Assembly (NCBI GenBank): GCA_959347315.1
Contig: OY365806.1
Location: 34,251,106-34,315,105, forward strand
Origin: Bimastos eiseni
Taxonomy: Eukaryota; Annelida; Clitellata; Crassiclitellata; Lumbricidae
Length of the DNA: 64,000 nt
Direction of reading: 5' to 3'
Made by a program: the position numbers and the translations under genes. Positions 1 through 10,953 of this stretch are shown here, one piece after another; positions within the stretch are counted from its first letter, which is position 1, and every line of letters starts with the position of its first letter. The notes below the pieces were generated by a model, which saw nothing but the letters and a program-made list of their open reading frames with translations, searched no databases and was not told the DNA's origin.

Positions 1-836
1 TTCTCCGGAGCCGTCTTAACTCCTAGACGCCAACTGTACGTGGTCGTTTGAGGAAGCGATATGGTTTCGCATTGATGGGCGCGATAGGCTACGGGCACCG
101 TCGATTTTGCTTCGATCGTTTTATACAGCTGCATTCTTTCCGTGTCAGACGGAGTCACGTGCGGCATAAACCACGATATTTTATCGATGTTTACCTTTCC
201 GGCATCGACTCCGTTAGCTCTATAAGTAGCATATTCGTCGGATTTGCGAACTAGCGTTAAAGTCTGTTTCATACCGTAGATGAGCTTATCGTAATCTTCG
301 CAGAATCCAAAAATGTGGTTGCGAGGCGCGACGAAACTAAACGTGCCTTTAGCCGTCGGTTTTCGAACGAGATACGCTTGTCTGATCGCGAATCCCGAGT
401 TATTTGCTATAACGGCAGTTTCCGTGGTATCTTTTGTCCACAGTTGGTTAAGACCCTGCGCGAGAGCAAAGTCGTTGGGATATTTCAGTAACCCGAGCAT
501 CGTTGTGGCTTGACCCGGATGATAAACCGATTCGATGTCTTGACTCGAAAGGGCATACGATATCTGGTTGAACAGGTGCATTAGTCCGTTATTGGTGATG
601 GCTACGGCGTCGGCATCGACGTACGCGGTTCCGTCTGCTTTAGTCAGCCATCCTTCGAATAACAGGTACGACTCGGACGGATGACTAAATAGATCTTGAA
701 GTTCGATATTTATACGAATCTCACCGGCGCTGTTTAGATTCGTTCTCGCTACCGGCTCGTACTCGTGCCATTCGTATCTCTCGATTCCCTCGTCGGTTAA
801 GGGAACGTCGGTAAATCTTAGAATATCCGATTGCAT
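1..836 (-). CDS. Polinton capsid-type virion protein, C-terminus beyond window edge
   Basis: An open frame of 278 codons runs from the ATG at 834-836 (protein starts MQSDILRF) to the left edge with no stop, so the C-terminus lies outside the window. It is soluble-looking, with no signal peptide or membrane segment. Its place next to a second structural-type gene, a packaging ATPase and an integrase is that of a Polinton morphogenesis cluster, and I read it as the major-capsid-type (double jelly-roll candidate) protein found in these elements. That assignment rests on family resemblance and context; no diagnostic motif is short enough to prove it. It is intact over this span while four neighbouring genes are broken, which suggests either recent decay or chance survival. 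Alternative: another conserved Polinton virion protein. Confidence 0.6.
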   Translation of the reverse strand, partial: MQSDILRFTDVPLTDEGIERYEWHEYEPVARTNLNSAGEIRINIELQDLFSHPSESYLLFEGWLTKADGTAYVDADAVAITNNGLMHLFNQISYALSSQDIESVYHPGQATTMLGLLKYPNDFALAQGLNQLWTKDTTETAVIANNSGFAIRQAYLVRKPTAKGTFSFVAPRNHIFGFCEDYDKLIYGMKQTLTLVRKSDEYATYRANGVDAGKVNIDKISWFMPHVTPSDTERMQLYKTIEAKSTVPVAYRAHQCETISLPQTTTYSWRLGVKTAPE

Positions 837-861
837 GCTTTTAATAAGATAGGATATTATT

Positions 862-1260
862 TTAAACGACATTCATCCCGGCCCCATTTAAACGTCGCAC
901 GAGATCTTGGATAGCTATGGTGTTCGATTTTTGGTTCGGTATTCCGGAGCTGTTACCGGCCAATAGATTATTTCTGTTTATACCTTCGTTGTCGTTGATG
1001 CCTCGCTCACCGATCAATCGCGCTAAAGTTTCCACGCTCTTTTGAGTAAGCGGTGGACGTGCCTTCTGTGGTGGCGGTAATTTAAGATTTAAAAGTTTAG
1101 CCACGGCTTTATCCACCAATCGCTTTCCCGCATCGATAGCTGCAATCTTACCGACGTCGATCGACGTCGATATTGCCTGCTTTCCGATCTGTTTCGCGGC
1201 ATCTATTCCAGCGTTTAACGCGGACGATGCAATCCGTTTTTCCGCATCAGATGCGAACAT
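862..1260 (-). CDS. Small hypothetical Polinton virion-type protein
   Basis: Intact 132-codon ORF from the ATG at 1258-1260 to a stop at 862. The N-terminal half (about residues 1-60) is Ala/Ile/Lys-rich and should be an amphipathic helix without charges clustered like a coiled coil; the middle has a proline cluster (LPPPQKARPP). It sits between the capsid-type gene (25 bases away) and the broken second structural gene on the same strand, where Polintons often carry small virion or membrane-active proteins. I do not recognise a domain. The function is unknown; the call depends on context. Confidence 0.5.
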   Translation of the reverse strand: MFASDAEKRIASSALNAGIDAAKQIGKQAISTSIDVGKIAAIDAGKRLVDKAVAKLLNLKLPPPQKARPPLTQKSVETLARLIGERGINDNEGINRNNLLAGNSSGIPNQKSNTIAIQDLVRRLNGAGMNVV

Positions 1261-1405
1261 TCTTTTAAAAAATCAGGCTATCGTATCGTTTCTTAAACCT
1301 TTCTCTGGTAACGATCAGCATTTTTATAATCCCATCCGAAAGATTAACTTATACGTTTTCGTATCGACTCAATTTACATATCACAGATATAAACTTGTAA
1401 TGCTT

Positions 1406-2196
1406 TCACGCTTCTCTGATGTGAAACCTTAAAGATAACTCCTCTCCTCTTAGGTTGATAAGTTTTCCATTTTGATCTGTAAGCGTCGTTTCCATCGAAG
1501 AAATCGTTGACAGAGTGACGGGGAGGTATATCAATTTGTCGGTGCTTCGACGACCTTGTATCCGGGTCCCACGTTTGGAAAAAAGGAATAGATAACGTTT
1601 TCAGTGGTTCCATTCATATACGAGGCCCCGATGATATCGCTCGTTATCCTCAAACTCGTAATACTCATTATATCGACCAAGTTCTCCGATTCGTTTTAAC
1701 CCGACGTGTATCTTTGGCTGTTGAATCCGAGAATCGTTCTGATAGAGTTCGGAGTCGTAAAATCGACCACGTAATTCTCCGCTACGTTCAAGACAGTCTT
1801 CAGCGTATTGTTGTTCGCTTCCAACCCGATAGTGTGACTATCGCTTTGAATGTCGTAATGGCCATCTTCTTTCATGACTCTCTGCACGTATTCGTTTATA
1901 TCCGTGATTTCGTAGCAGCCTTCTGGAATGTTCAAGTTCAACCACGTCGTCCCATTATCCGGAGAATATCTTAAGTTGTTGTTCGTCGCGTCGATATTAG
2001 GCCAAGAGTAGTACGTTTCGAAATTGACTAGAGCCATTTCATACTTTTTGTTTTTGTTGAGCTCGATCAGCGGATTGAACCGAGTCCTTATTCGCGGGCT
2101 CTTTTCGCTCAACAAAATGTAAAACGACGACTTTGACTCCGTGTTACGAGCCGTCCTTTCCGTGATGTCGACGATCTTTTGTAGAAGAGATTCCAT
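1406..2196 (-). pseudogene. Polinton minor capsid/penton-like protein, broken
   Basis: Begins at the ATG at 2194-2196 (MESLLQKIVD) and runs 166 codons to an in-frame TAA at 1696-1698. The same frame continues past it (NESENLVDIM...) to about 1577, where a one-base loss shifts it. The adjacent frame then carries a family-like C-terminal part (LPVTLSTISS, LNTLR-type segment) ending at the stop at 1406-1408. One nonsense change and one frameshift thus interrupt what was a protein of about 260 residues. The conserved-looking aromatic block around YYSWPNIDATNN and the position between ATPase and capsid-type gene suggest the minor capsid (single jelly-roll) protein of Polintons. It is not expected to make a full-length product. 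Confidence 0.55.
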
Positions 2197-2243
2197 TGCT
2201 TTTATTATACTCTATTTTTAATAATTTATGACGGAGTGTAGAA

Positions 2244-3000
2244 TTAATCGAATCCGCATCTATACTTTCCCTTGTTCTTTTCACTCGTCTGATCAATCAC
2301 TACAATCCGTGAGGTAGCTTCCACGCTCTTTCGCATAGTTGTTTAAACTCCTCCTTTGGCATGTCCGTACTCACGTGATCGTTGTAGATGTGATTAATAT
2401 TTTTCAGGTCTTGAGGAAACAAGCAGATAAGATTTGCATTCTCTCTGATCGTTTGTCTAGGCAGTTTGAAATAGTTCTGTGCGAGGTAAAAGCAGTCAAC
2501 GTTACTGTGCCTTCCTCGGATGTAGTAAGTTTCGCATTCGTTCTGTTTTTCTAACTGTAAATCATCTAAATCATCAGGTTCTTCTTTTCGCGATTCAAGT
2601 CTCTAGGATCTGGTACGTCTTCGGAAGATTCAAAGAACTTGCAATCCATATCGGATTTTTTATCTATCTGTTTAGCCATTTCCTCAACCACGAATGCGGG
2701 TGAAATATTTAGTCTCATGATCTGGTCTTGACGTCCGAATAGGCGGATGATCGATTCTTTTGGTATTTTTTCTTCGAATGCTTTCTTGAGTATTTTATAC
2801 TCTGGTTGAAAGAGAGATCTTCCGAATACCTGTAGGTTATCGTAGTCTAACCATCCGGGTCTAAGAAGTAAATTAAGCAGCAGAGTCGTCTTACCGCATC
2901 CAGATTTTCCTACGATCAGTCCTCTTATACTTCTCGGTAACAGAGGATTATTGAATCTTTTCGATAACGAATCGTTCCACGATAAATCTTTCACGTCCAT
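2244..3000 (-). pseudogene. Polinton DNA-packaging ATPase (A32/FtsK-HerA type), broken
   Basis: The start is taken as the ATG at 2998-3000 (MDVKDLSWND); a longer in-frame extension exists but would overlap the divergent zinc-ribbon gene. A P-loop GKSGCGKTT lies near residue 35, followed by a hydrophobic strand, as in packaging ATPases of the A32 group. The frame breaks near 2580. The continuation (DDLQLEKQNECETYYIRGRH) is in another frame and a second one-base shift occurs near 2306 before the last segment ends at 2244-2246. The downstream part (VDCFYLAQNYFKLPR) has the sensor-like region seen in the family. Two frameshifts make this a pseudogene. In an intact element it would pump DNA into capsids. 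Confidence 0.7.
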
Positions 3001-3042
3001 CGTTGTCGTTTTAAATATAAGTAACATTGTATAAAAAAACGA

Positions 3043-3573
3043 ATGTTCTGCGTTAAATGTAAGACACAAACCGATACTAAAAATATCCAGAGCGTCTTTA
3101 GCAAAAATGGACGTCCAATGCTCAGAGGCACGTGCGCCGTGTGCGGAATAACAAAGACGCAATTCGTGAAAGCCGCAGACGGCGGTGATCTTGTCGGGTC
3201 TCTAAACTCATTCACTCGTAATATGAAATTGACTTGGGCCAAATTTCCCAGAGAAATGCATCTTCCAGGTCACTCGTTTACGGGACCAGGAACTAGATTA
3301 GATTTGCGATTGAACTCCGACCGGACACCGAAAGATTGGTCAAAGCCAGTTGATAGAGTCGATAACGCCGCTTATCGCCACGATTTAGCTTACGATCGGT
3401 ATTCCGACACAGCGTCTAGGAATGTCGCCGATAAAGCGATGGTAAACGAATAAAAAAACATTCCTAATCCTAGCGTACGGGAGCGGATTGAACGGACGAT
3501 AGTCAAACCTATCTTAGCCTCCAAAGCGAATCTCGGTTTAGGGCTTTCCAATTTTAAAAAAGTCCAAAATTAG
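3043..3573 (+). pseudogene. Zinc-ribbon plus phospholipase A2-like virion protein, premature stop
   Basis: The ATG at 3043 opens 136 codons to a TAA at 3451-3453; the same frame then continues for 39 codons to a TAG at 3571-3573, so the TAA looks like a nonsense change in a longer protein of about 176 residues. Residues 3-36 hold two Cys pairs (CVKC and CAVC), a zinc ribbon. Residues about 78-125 hold GPGT, a calcium-loop-like segment, followed by DNAAYRHDLAYD, the Asp-His-Asp arrangement of secreted and parvovirus VP1-type phospholipase A2. In small DNA viruses such domains help the particle leave endosomes. It diverges from the ATPase gene with 42 bases between starts. Whether the short 136-residue form is folded is unknown. 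Confidence 0.6.
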
Positions 3574-3580
3574 AAGAAAA

Positions 3581-4510
3581 AAGTCTCAGTTGAAATGGAC
3601 TGATCAACTCGCTGAAGAATTACACAAGCCCGCTGTAAGGTAATTTCGAAAATGGAAGGTGTACGCTGGAAGTATCGATGAAATCTGGGCAGCTGATTTA
3701 GTCGATATGCAGTCTTTCGCGGAAGATAACGATAACGTTAAATACCTGTTGACCGTAATAGACGTATTTTCCAAATACGGTTGGATCGTTCCGTTATAGG
3801 ATAAGAGCGGGAAATCAACGGCTGAAGGGTTCGCTAAGATACTCGCGAACAGCGGGAGGAAACCGGGGAAACTTTGGGTAGATAAAGGTAAAGAATTTTA
3901 CAATAAAGACTTTAAGAAACTGGTCGAATTGTATTCTACCGAGAACGAAGAAAAGTCGTTCGTCGTCGAGCGATGGAATAGAACGATGAGAGAAAATATG
4001 TTTAAATATTTCTCGGCTAATTCGACCAGAAGATATCTCGACGTGTTGGACGTTATGGTTAATAGTTATAACGAAACTAGACATTCTTCCAGTAGAATGA
4101 CGTCTGCTAACGCGAGCATGAAAGAAAACGATAAGGTCGTCTGGATGAATCTATACGGCCGCGAAACTCCTGAACCCATTAAACTTAAATTCTCGATCGG
4201 TCATAAGGTAAGAATAACGAAGAAAAAGACGACCTTTGAAAAGGGTTATACACCTAGATGGACTGAAGAAGTCTTTACAATTACTAAAATTCAATACACG
4301 TATCCTCCAACTTATAAGATTGCTGATTATAACGGTGAAGAAATACAGGGCTCGTTCTACGAACAGGCGCTTCAAAAGACTACGCAAGAAATATTTAGAG
4401 TTGAAAAGATAATCAGGAAACGCGGAAACAAGTCGTTGGTTAATTGGCTAGGTCACCCAGATTCGTTTAATTCCTGGGTCGTTAACGAAGACTTGACGAC
4501 GTTGGGATAA
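3581..4510 (+). pseudogene. Polinton retrovirus-type integrase with C-terminal chromodomain, broken
   Basis: One frame runs from about 3581 to the TAA at 4508-4510, broken by in-frame TAA at 3641 and TAG at 3797. The catalytic DDE triad is still encoded: Asp at 3695 (in WAADLVDMQ), Asp at 3881 (in WVDKGKEFYN), and Glu at 3968 (in VVERWNRTMRE). A C-terminal chromodomain-like module follows (EKIIRKRGNKS...VNWLGHPDSFNSWV), with the aromatic cage pattern of such domains. In Polintons this enzyme inserts the linear element, and the gene lies near one terminus, so the element's right end should lie within about 1 kb to the right. The second half, from the ATG at 3929, is uninterrupted. The N-terminal start is unclear. 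Confidence 0.8.
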
Positions 4511-4870
4511 CTCGCGCACGCGTGCTTTAGTCATATCGAAACCACAGGAAAGAACACGCTGTTTACGTCTCAGCCTACGTCCTTGTGTGCATGGTCACGC
4601 TCGGTCGGTCTCGCTCGACCGCGTCATCGATACTTCGGGAAATTACCCGTCGTTTACGCCGCGTTCTATAAATAGGCTCGGCACGTCACGGTCACGCGGC
4701 GCGGGTCGTCATGAATCATCGCTAAAAGAAGGTCACGTGAAAAGAATGTGCATCGCTGATTGGTTGTGGTCTCAGAAGGTCGCGTGACAAGAATGCTCGA
4801 CGCTGATTGGGTGTCCAATAAGGTTACGTGACAGAATGTGCGTCGCTGATTGGTTATGCGCTAGACGCCT
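4511..4870. promoter_or_regulatory. TATA-like box and three CCAAT/E-box-like tandem units
   Basis: A TATAAATA lies at about 4668-4675. At 4731-4862 three imperfect units of 41-47 bases follow each other, each starting GGTYRCGTGA and containing the inverted CCAAT core GCTGATTGG. The first unit carries CACGTG. CCAAT boxes read on the minus strand and TATA read either way could form a promoter, and the block directly follows the integrase, so it may belong to the Polinton end. No terminal inverted repeat can be tested because the other end is outside. Function is inferred only. Confidence 0.35.
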
Positions 4871-5157
4871 AGATTTACCTCTACTGATGAGACTTCGCTT
4901 ATGCGTCTGGCACTGTCACATCCCATGCCAGGCAACTGACCTGATCAAGACTTAATTGGAGATCCCACTCTTTTTGGCGTAGACTTGCTACTCCTGTTGA
5001 TGGCTTTGCATCTGTCATGCAGGGTCTTCCAGGCGTTCAGCGCTGAATTCGCAAATGCGCATGGTATACATCTCAGCAGACTGGTTTACAAATGTATTTC
5101 AGTAGGGCTGTGTGCAATGTAGGCGGCGTAGGCTATATAGCGAGGTCTTAGCTGTCA

Positions 5158-5193
5158 ACTTGTGTATGTGTGTGTATGTGTGTGTGAGTGTGT

Positions 5194-5241
<48 letters not shown>
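5158..5241. repeat. (TG)n microsatellite
   Basis: About 80 bases of TG with a few A interruptions, pure over the last 40 bases. It lies between the Polinton block and the first candidate gene. Confidence 0.95.
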
Positions 5242-6438
5242 CAGCTGCATTAAAATTATTAAACTTCGATCCATGTTAACTTGATTAATTAGAGGCTAAG
5301 CCTGTAGCCTATCTTCATGTTAGTCGAAAAGATGGGAAATAAAACAAGGAAATTTTCAATTAAATAACTTTTATTGTATACTGAAGTAACATTGTACAAC
5401 AATAATTATTTTAATATAATAAATCTAGAAAAATTCGTTAATAATGTTATGACCAATATTCTAATTCTAATAATCTATTGTCTACTCTAATTAAATAAAT
5501 TACCAAAAAACGTTTCTGACAAGTTTTTTCTGTTGGGGTATGTACAACAATTATTTTAAGCCCGGGGTAGCCTACAATAAAAATAAAGGTTGGGAACCGC
5601 TGATCTAGACAACCCCGCTAACAGCGCGCTCGTGAATAAGCTTTCGAGTAGCGCTTAAGGAATTTATAGTTTAAGATTACGATTACGTCTGAAACCGTCT
5701 GCTTAAGAAATGACGTCATAATTACGTATAAATTTATTTAGAAAGTTTACATGCTTTGAGAAATAAATATGATCGGCATTAATTAAGGTTTCGAAAGTCT
5801 GGTCGTTAAATATTTGTCGTTTTATGTATCAGTTGTATATAATACATGCCGATAAGACAATTATACTTTTTCTAAACCGGAAAGTTTATCAAGTTAATTA
5901 ATATCGTCATAAATGTCACTGTACTCTTCGCAGAGAGACGTGAGAATGAAAACTAAGTTTTGTGTTTCACTTCTTACGCCATCCAGTGCATTTGACCTGA
6001 TTAGCGTGTTCCGTGGTTGCTTCTTCTAGAAAGTATTACCCTTGAAGCGGTTGGTCTGGGAAGAAGCAAAAATTTATCGTCAACGCTGGTTTTCGACCGA
6101 TATTTTCATCTTGCAGCAGTGCTATCTTGTTCTTGCCTATTACTTGGTATGTAAATAAATCGGTTGCATCTTCTTAAGTAATTGCTTGCATAGATTGTGC
6201 GTCTGTAATTGAATTGGATGCAGAGACGCTATGTTAAGGGAAAGCCTTGAAGAAGCATCAACGAACTGGTTCAGTCTAGTTTGCGTGAACGCTTTCACGT
6301 GATTTCTGCTTCTGATGTTTGTATTAACAGAAGTGTGTAATAACTTTTAACCATCTAGATTCAATAATTATAATTCATCGTTCAAATTAAATGCAACGAA
6401 AACGTTGAAATCGCATTAAATTTGCCTATATGCTGCAG
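5242..6438. other. Non-coding stretch with hAT-like end fragment
   Basis: AT-rich sequence without a supportable ORF. At 5586-5604 it has GGTTGGGAACCGCTGATCTA, matching the typical terminal sequence of hAT elements (reverse of CAGxGGTTCCCAACC). A related copy is at 7387-7405. I see no gene here; 5' exons of the 6439-7999 candidate could hide in it. Confidence 0.4.
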
Positions 6439-7999
6439 ATGCAAAGCCGCAATTAGATGTAACTGACATCGCTCAAGCAAATCAGTTGCTGGTTTACAGA
6501 ACCAGGCGACAGCGCGCGGAATCGGTTAGATGCATTCAAATAGAGAATGATATTGATTTGTATACGTTTAAAGGAAGATATATATGCAAGAGAAGTCTGA
6601 ATAGTGCAGACAGTAAAACACATTACAAGGTACACGGCAAACTTCGAAGTGTTGTCCAATCACATAATAATATAATAATATAGATGTAGTTATCATCCTC
6701 AAAGTTTAATGCTTTTATTTTGAGAATTAAAAAAAATTACCCATTTTGAATAGTAATATAGAGTTTTTGTTGAGCTCAAAGTCATATGGCCACTTATTAA
6801 AAAATTTGTGATCAGGAATTTGTGTTAATTTGTACATTACAGTGATATAGTTGTGAAGTCACATTTTTATAAATCCAGCTAACATGTGTGTGCTGCTCTA
6901 TGGAATCATAAATACTTAGATCTCCTGAATTGCTCAGATTTGCTACAGGCATTAGAATTGTTAAAGTAGACATAGGAATGCTATTAAAGGAGGTTAAAAA
7001 GTACACTTTGTCCAAGAAAGGGGAGTATGCTCTGTGTAGGACCAGTGTTTCGAACTGAGGTGCTGTGAACGTGCTTTGGGAGATGCATTGGTTGGATGGT
7101 AGACTGGGCCATAAAATGGGAGAAACTATTGATTATCACAACTGATGTAGACCTATAGCTATTATTTAACTTCGAATAGTGTAGATATAGCTGCAGCACT
7201 ACAGCCTAATACAATGAGCATTGATTGTGGTTACAGTGATGAGCTAGCTTAGTACAACTTAGCCTGATGAGGGCCAAACAAATTGGGATGCGATTCCAGG
7301 TGGGACTTAGCTGGAAGTGAGATTAACAAAATAAATGCCATGTGTCATTGACTGATTAACTTAGTACGAGTGCCTTGCTCTGAAAAAGGTTAGGAACCAC
7401 TGACATAGACACTTGGTAGATTGAATCCCACTGAGAAACAAATCGCTGGTACAGACAAGATCTTCAAACATCATGATGACTGAGCAACTTAGATCAGTAG
7501 GTTCTATCAAACTTAGAAAATTGATCTTGCAGTTAAGTAACTTCTGTGTGCTTTGACATTACAAATGAATTCAGGCTGTCATCCGTTTGTTAAATCATGG
7601 CTCAACCTTACTCTACAAACACACAGGCGAAAGATTGGGCTCCTGTCTCACCTGGAATCGCATCCCAATTTGTTTGGCCCTCATCAGGCTGATAAAATGT
7701 GTCCCCTTTTGATGTTTGCAACTCCTGCAATGAGCATGTACCCACGTGAAGGCCTACAGAACATTTGTTTCTGTTCATTCTACATCATAATAGAATGAAA
7801 ATGCAAGCAGAGTGTAAATAACATGCATTTTTCCTTTTTCTAGAGTCAGAGTCGTATTGAAATGCCACCAAAAAAAGACAGTAAAAAGGCAGAGAAGAAA
7901 GAAGCAGGTGAGAAAGTCACTACGGAAAAGCCAAAAGCTGCCGAAGGCGAGACAAAGGGAAAGAAGTCTGGAAAAGGGGGAAAAAAAGAGAAGAAATGA
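6439..7999 (+). CDS. Hypothetical two-exon gene with lysine-rich C-terminal tail
   Basis: Exon 6439-6629 follows TGCTGCAG and ends AAG/GTACAC; exon 7844-7999 follows a pyrimidine-rich TTTTTCTAG and ends at the TGA at 7997. Phases match: the first exon has 2 bases of a split codon plus 63 codons, and the second starts in phase 0 with 51 codons. The first exon encodes a basic segment (VYRTRRQRAESVRC); the second is disordered and Lys/Glu/Gly-rich (MPPKKDSKKAEKKEAGEK ... GKKSGKGGKKEKK), like tails of nuclear or ribosome-associated proteins. An AATAAA at 8387-8392 would serve as poly(A) signal. I do not recognise a family and no upstream start exon was found. Alternatively the second exon alone, from the ATG at 7862, encodes a 45-residue protein. 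Confidence 0.35.
7262..7697. repeat. Inverted repeat, about 53-base arms, 330-base spacer
   Basis: The left arm at about 7262-7314 (GCCTGATGAGGGCCAAACAA...) is the near-exact reverse complement of the right arm at about 7645-7697. It lies inside the intron of the 6439-7999 candidate gene. A hAT-like end (GGTTAGGAACCACTGA) sits in the spacer at 7387. It looks like a small palindromic transposable element. Confidence 0.8.
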
Positions 8000-10840
8000 C
8001 GTACGTTTGCAACCCATATGTGACTGGTGCTTAGTTACTATGATCAAGTGTTAAGTTGCATGAGTTAGTTTAAGTATGTTCACAAGGTCTGATGATACTG
8101 TGTGGAAGTTTCTGATATGTTCATCTGTTGTAGTGCGATAAGTCTAACATCAGTAAAAGTTGTTAGTTTTTCTGAGTTTTTGAACATGTAATGCATTTGT
8201 CCAAGAACTGGCTGCATCTGTTCGTCTCTTGGCAGTATATTGTTTCTTTTTCGGTTAATACTGTAAACACCAACTTTTTATATTGAAGTCTGGTCAGCAA
8301 TATTTATTTTGCTTAATATGAATTTAACCTAGAACATATTCATGGTGTATTGCTCTGTGTTACTTTTACTTTGCTGACCATTCACAAATAAATCTTCTGA
8401 GGATAAGAAAGAAGATAAATGTGTGTGCCGTAAGATCCAGAATATAATGCTTTTGAGTTTTACATTTTAACGGTGTTTTATTTTCCCATTAGCTTTTAAT
8501 GGCTACTATCAAGTTAATAATACTGTGTGCAATGTATGGTTAAACTTTGCCCAACTGGATTGTTGGGAAAAGTTAGCACTAAGAAGTAATTTAAGCTGTT
8601 AGACACTTTATCACGTATAAAGTTGTTGCTGCGCTGTCAGCTGAACAGTATAAATGAAGTAAATAAATAAATATAATAAAATGAAACAGAACTGAATTAT
8701 AAGTTCAAGGCGGCAATGGACATGAGATATTATATCAAGTCTAAAGATTGTATTTTTGTATTTTGGCAGCTGATAATTTTTGGAATCACAGAATTTGTGT
8801 GAAAACAGATCTGCTTATGCTATAATGTTTGGGATTATAATATTTTATTTTGGGATATTCACATTTTTCATTAATTTATGGCTTTTACATTTGTGTGGGC
8901 AAATCATTCCTAGTGCTTCACAGTCATTATGTTATATCTTGCCAACACATGTTGGGAAGGGATGTTGAAGTGACAAATGGGTTGACTGTGAAAGCTGTCA
9001 CATGATTTGCCTTAGTATTGTAGATTTTAGCAAGTGCTTATTATCACTTACCATACGGGGTAAGTGCCTTATAGCAATAGCCAACTATGAAGATATGAGG
9101 AGATGCTTGAGACTATACAAATTGATCAAGGGGCAATACTGTATAAAGTATTTTTATATGTGTAAACAGCTTGCTTGACGATGATCGAGAGTATTAGATC
9201 TTCAAAGACATCATACATCATACTTGTCCATTGCTTTTGTTTTAGAAATATTTTGCCTTTATGTGTTTTGATAAGTCTGTATCATTACAAGTCTTTTGTA
9301 ATTTCTGATATTCTATGTGTATATAAAATAATTATACTACACATGCTGAACTTGTCAAGAACAAGTTATAGCTAATTGTAAACTATTTTGTACATCAAAT
9401 TGAAGACCATCCATCAAATGATTTTGGAATTCACTGTGTACAATATATTTGAGATTTTACACAGTCTTTTGAATTCTAAATTGAAAACTTCATTTTTTCA
9501 TTTAAAATAAAGTTGCATATACAGTTTCAGTTATGACCTATATGGTTGTATGGACTCGAATTGACCTGTCAAGAATTCTTAAAAATTTTAAGCTTAATTA
9601 ATTGCATTTCTTCATTTCCTTTGTCACATAGTGCACCTTGTAACTTAATCCTGGGCAAATAAATTTCACAAATCGCAACACGAATATAAATAAATAGTGC
9701 ATACTAAGGACTTGTATTTTGATTCTTCAGATTGCTAGTTTTATAATATTTGCCACTCTTAAGAATATTAGGAATATAATAATTAAGTTTTGTTTTAAAT
9801 TTTAATTTGTTAGTTTAAAACTGTTATTGGTTGTCCTAGTTTGTGTGAATAGATGTGTTAGAGCGTTGTGATGTCCTAACTTAAAACAGGATTTTTACTT
9901 TTTTTATCGATCTCAATTCAGAACTCTTAGCTTTTAAGTCTATGGGAAAATAATCGACAGTACAAAGTTACATATGTTCGTGCCATCGTTCTTGGCTTGT
10001 AGACTTGTGGCTGATGTGTCCATTTGTATGTGGGCTGTTAAAGCATTTTCAAAGAGAAACATGCTTTGAATGCAAAAGGTTTTCTGCTTTCAATAGCTAT
10101 GTAATATGCAATGTTTGAGATTTTACACTACAACTGTTTCTTGAGAGTGTTCAGATGATAAAAAGTTAATTACTCTGGATTGTGAATAATTTCATTTGTT
10201 ATTTGCGATGTTGTGAAGCACATTTTTGAATTGCCTTACACATTGCATCATTCACGTGTTAATGGTCAATATGCATCTGCTACTGTCAGAAAGCTTTTGA
10301 ATTTTTGGACAAAATACACCACTTTAGCACAATGTTTGTATGTTTGCAACATAAATTTCTGAATAAATATAATATGTTTCAATTATATTCCTTTTGTCAT
10401 TTTTGTGTGTGATTGTGTAGCATTTGAGTTATTGTTAATTAAGATACAGAGTAAAACTTTATAAATGACTTTCAGCAAATGTTGGGATGAGATGTGATGT
10501 ATAAATATGTGGAAGGTGATGTATATATAACTTTACATTTCTGAGCACATTCACGCAAGTCCCACATTATAGACACTACGGAGAATAATATTGTCACACT
10601 GCTGGTTGTGACTCATGTAAGCAGTTTAATAACAGATCGTGAATGAGCCTTGACAATGAAATGCTGTAAATTTACATGTACATGGTTTCATATTGCGATG
10701 ATAACACACCATAGAGGGTCCCCATGTACTGACCATGTTAGCCCGAGATTTAAATCTTTGAAATAAGCCACAATGAGGAGCAATCTGCATGCACTCTCAC
10801 AGAAACGCATGGTTTCTACGTTCTAGCTAAGTGGGCCACC
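8000..10840. other. AT-rich gene-free stretch
   Basis: Apart from the possible 3' UTR of the gene ending at 7999 (AATAAA at 8387, and several AATAAA around 8660), I see no coding sequence or ordered repeat here. Confidence 0.6.
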
Positions 10841-10845
10841 GTGAT

Positions 10846-10953
10846 GAACTTTTTGCAATCTGTTCATTAGGTTTCGACAGTGAACTATTTTCAATCTGTT
10901 CATTAAGTCTCAACATTGAACTATTTTCGATCTGTTCATTAAGTCTCAACAAT
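10846..10953. repeat. Tandem repeat, three 36-base units
   Basis: Units at 10846-10881, 10882-10917 and 10918-10953 share GAACTATTTTCAATCTGTTC and a TTAAGTCTCAACA-type tail with few changes. The 36-base period keeps reading frames open on both strands, which explains the short repetitive ORFs here; I do not think they are genes. Confidence 0.9.

Noticed and set aside
48..513. Plus-strand ORFs at 48-254 and 313-513
   Set aside because: Shadows of the long minus-strand capsid-type frame.
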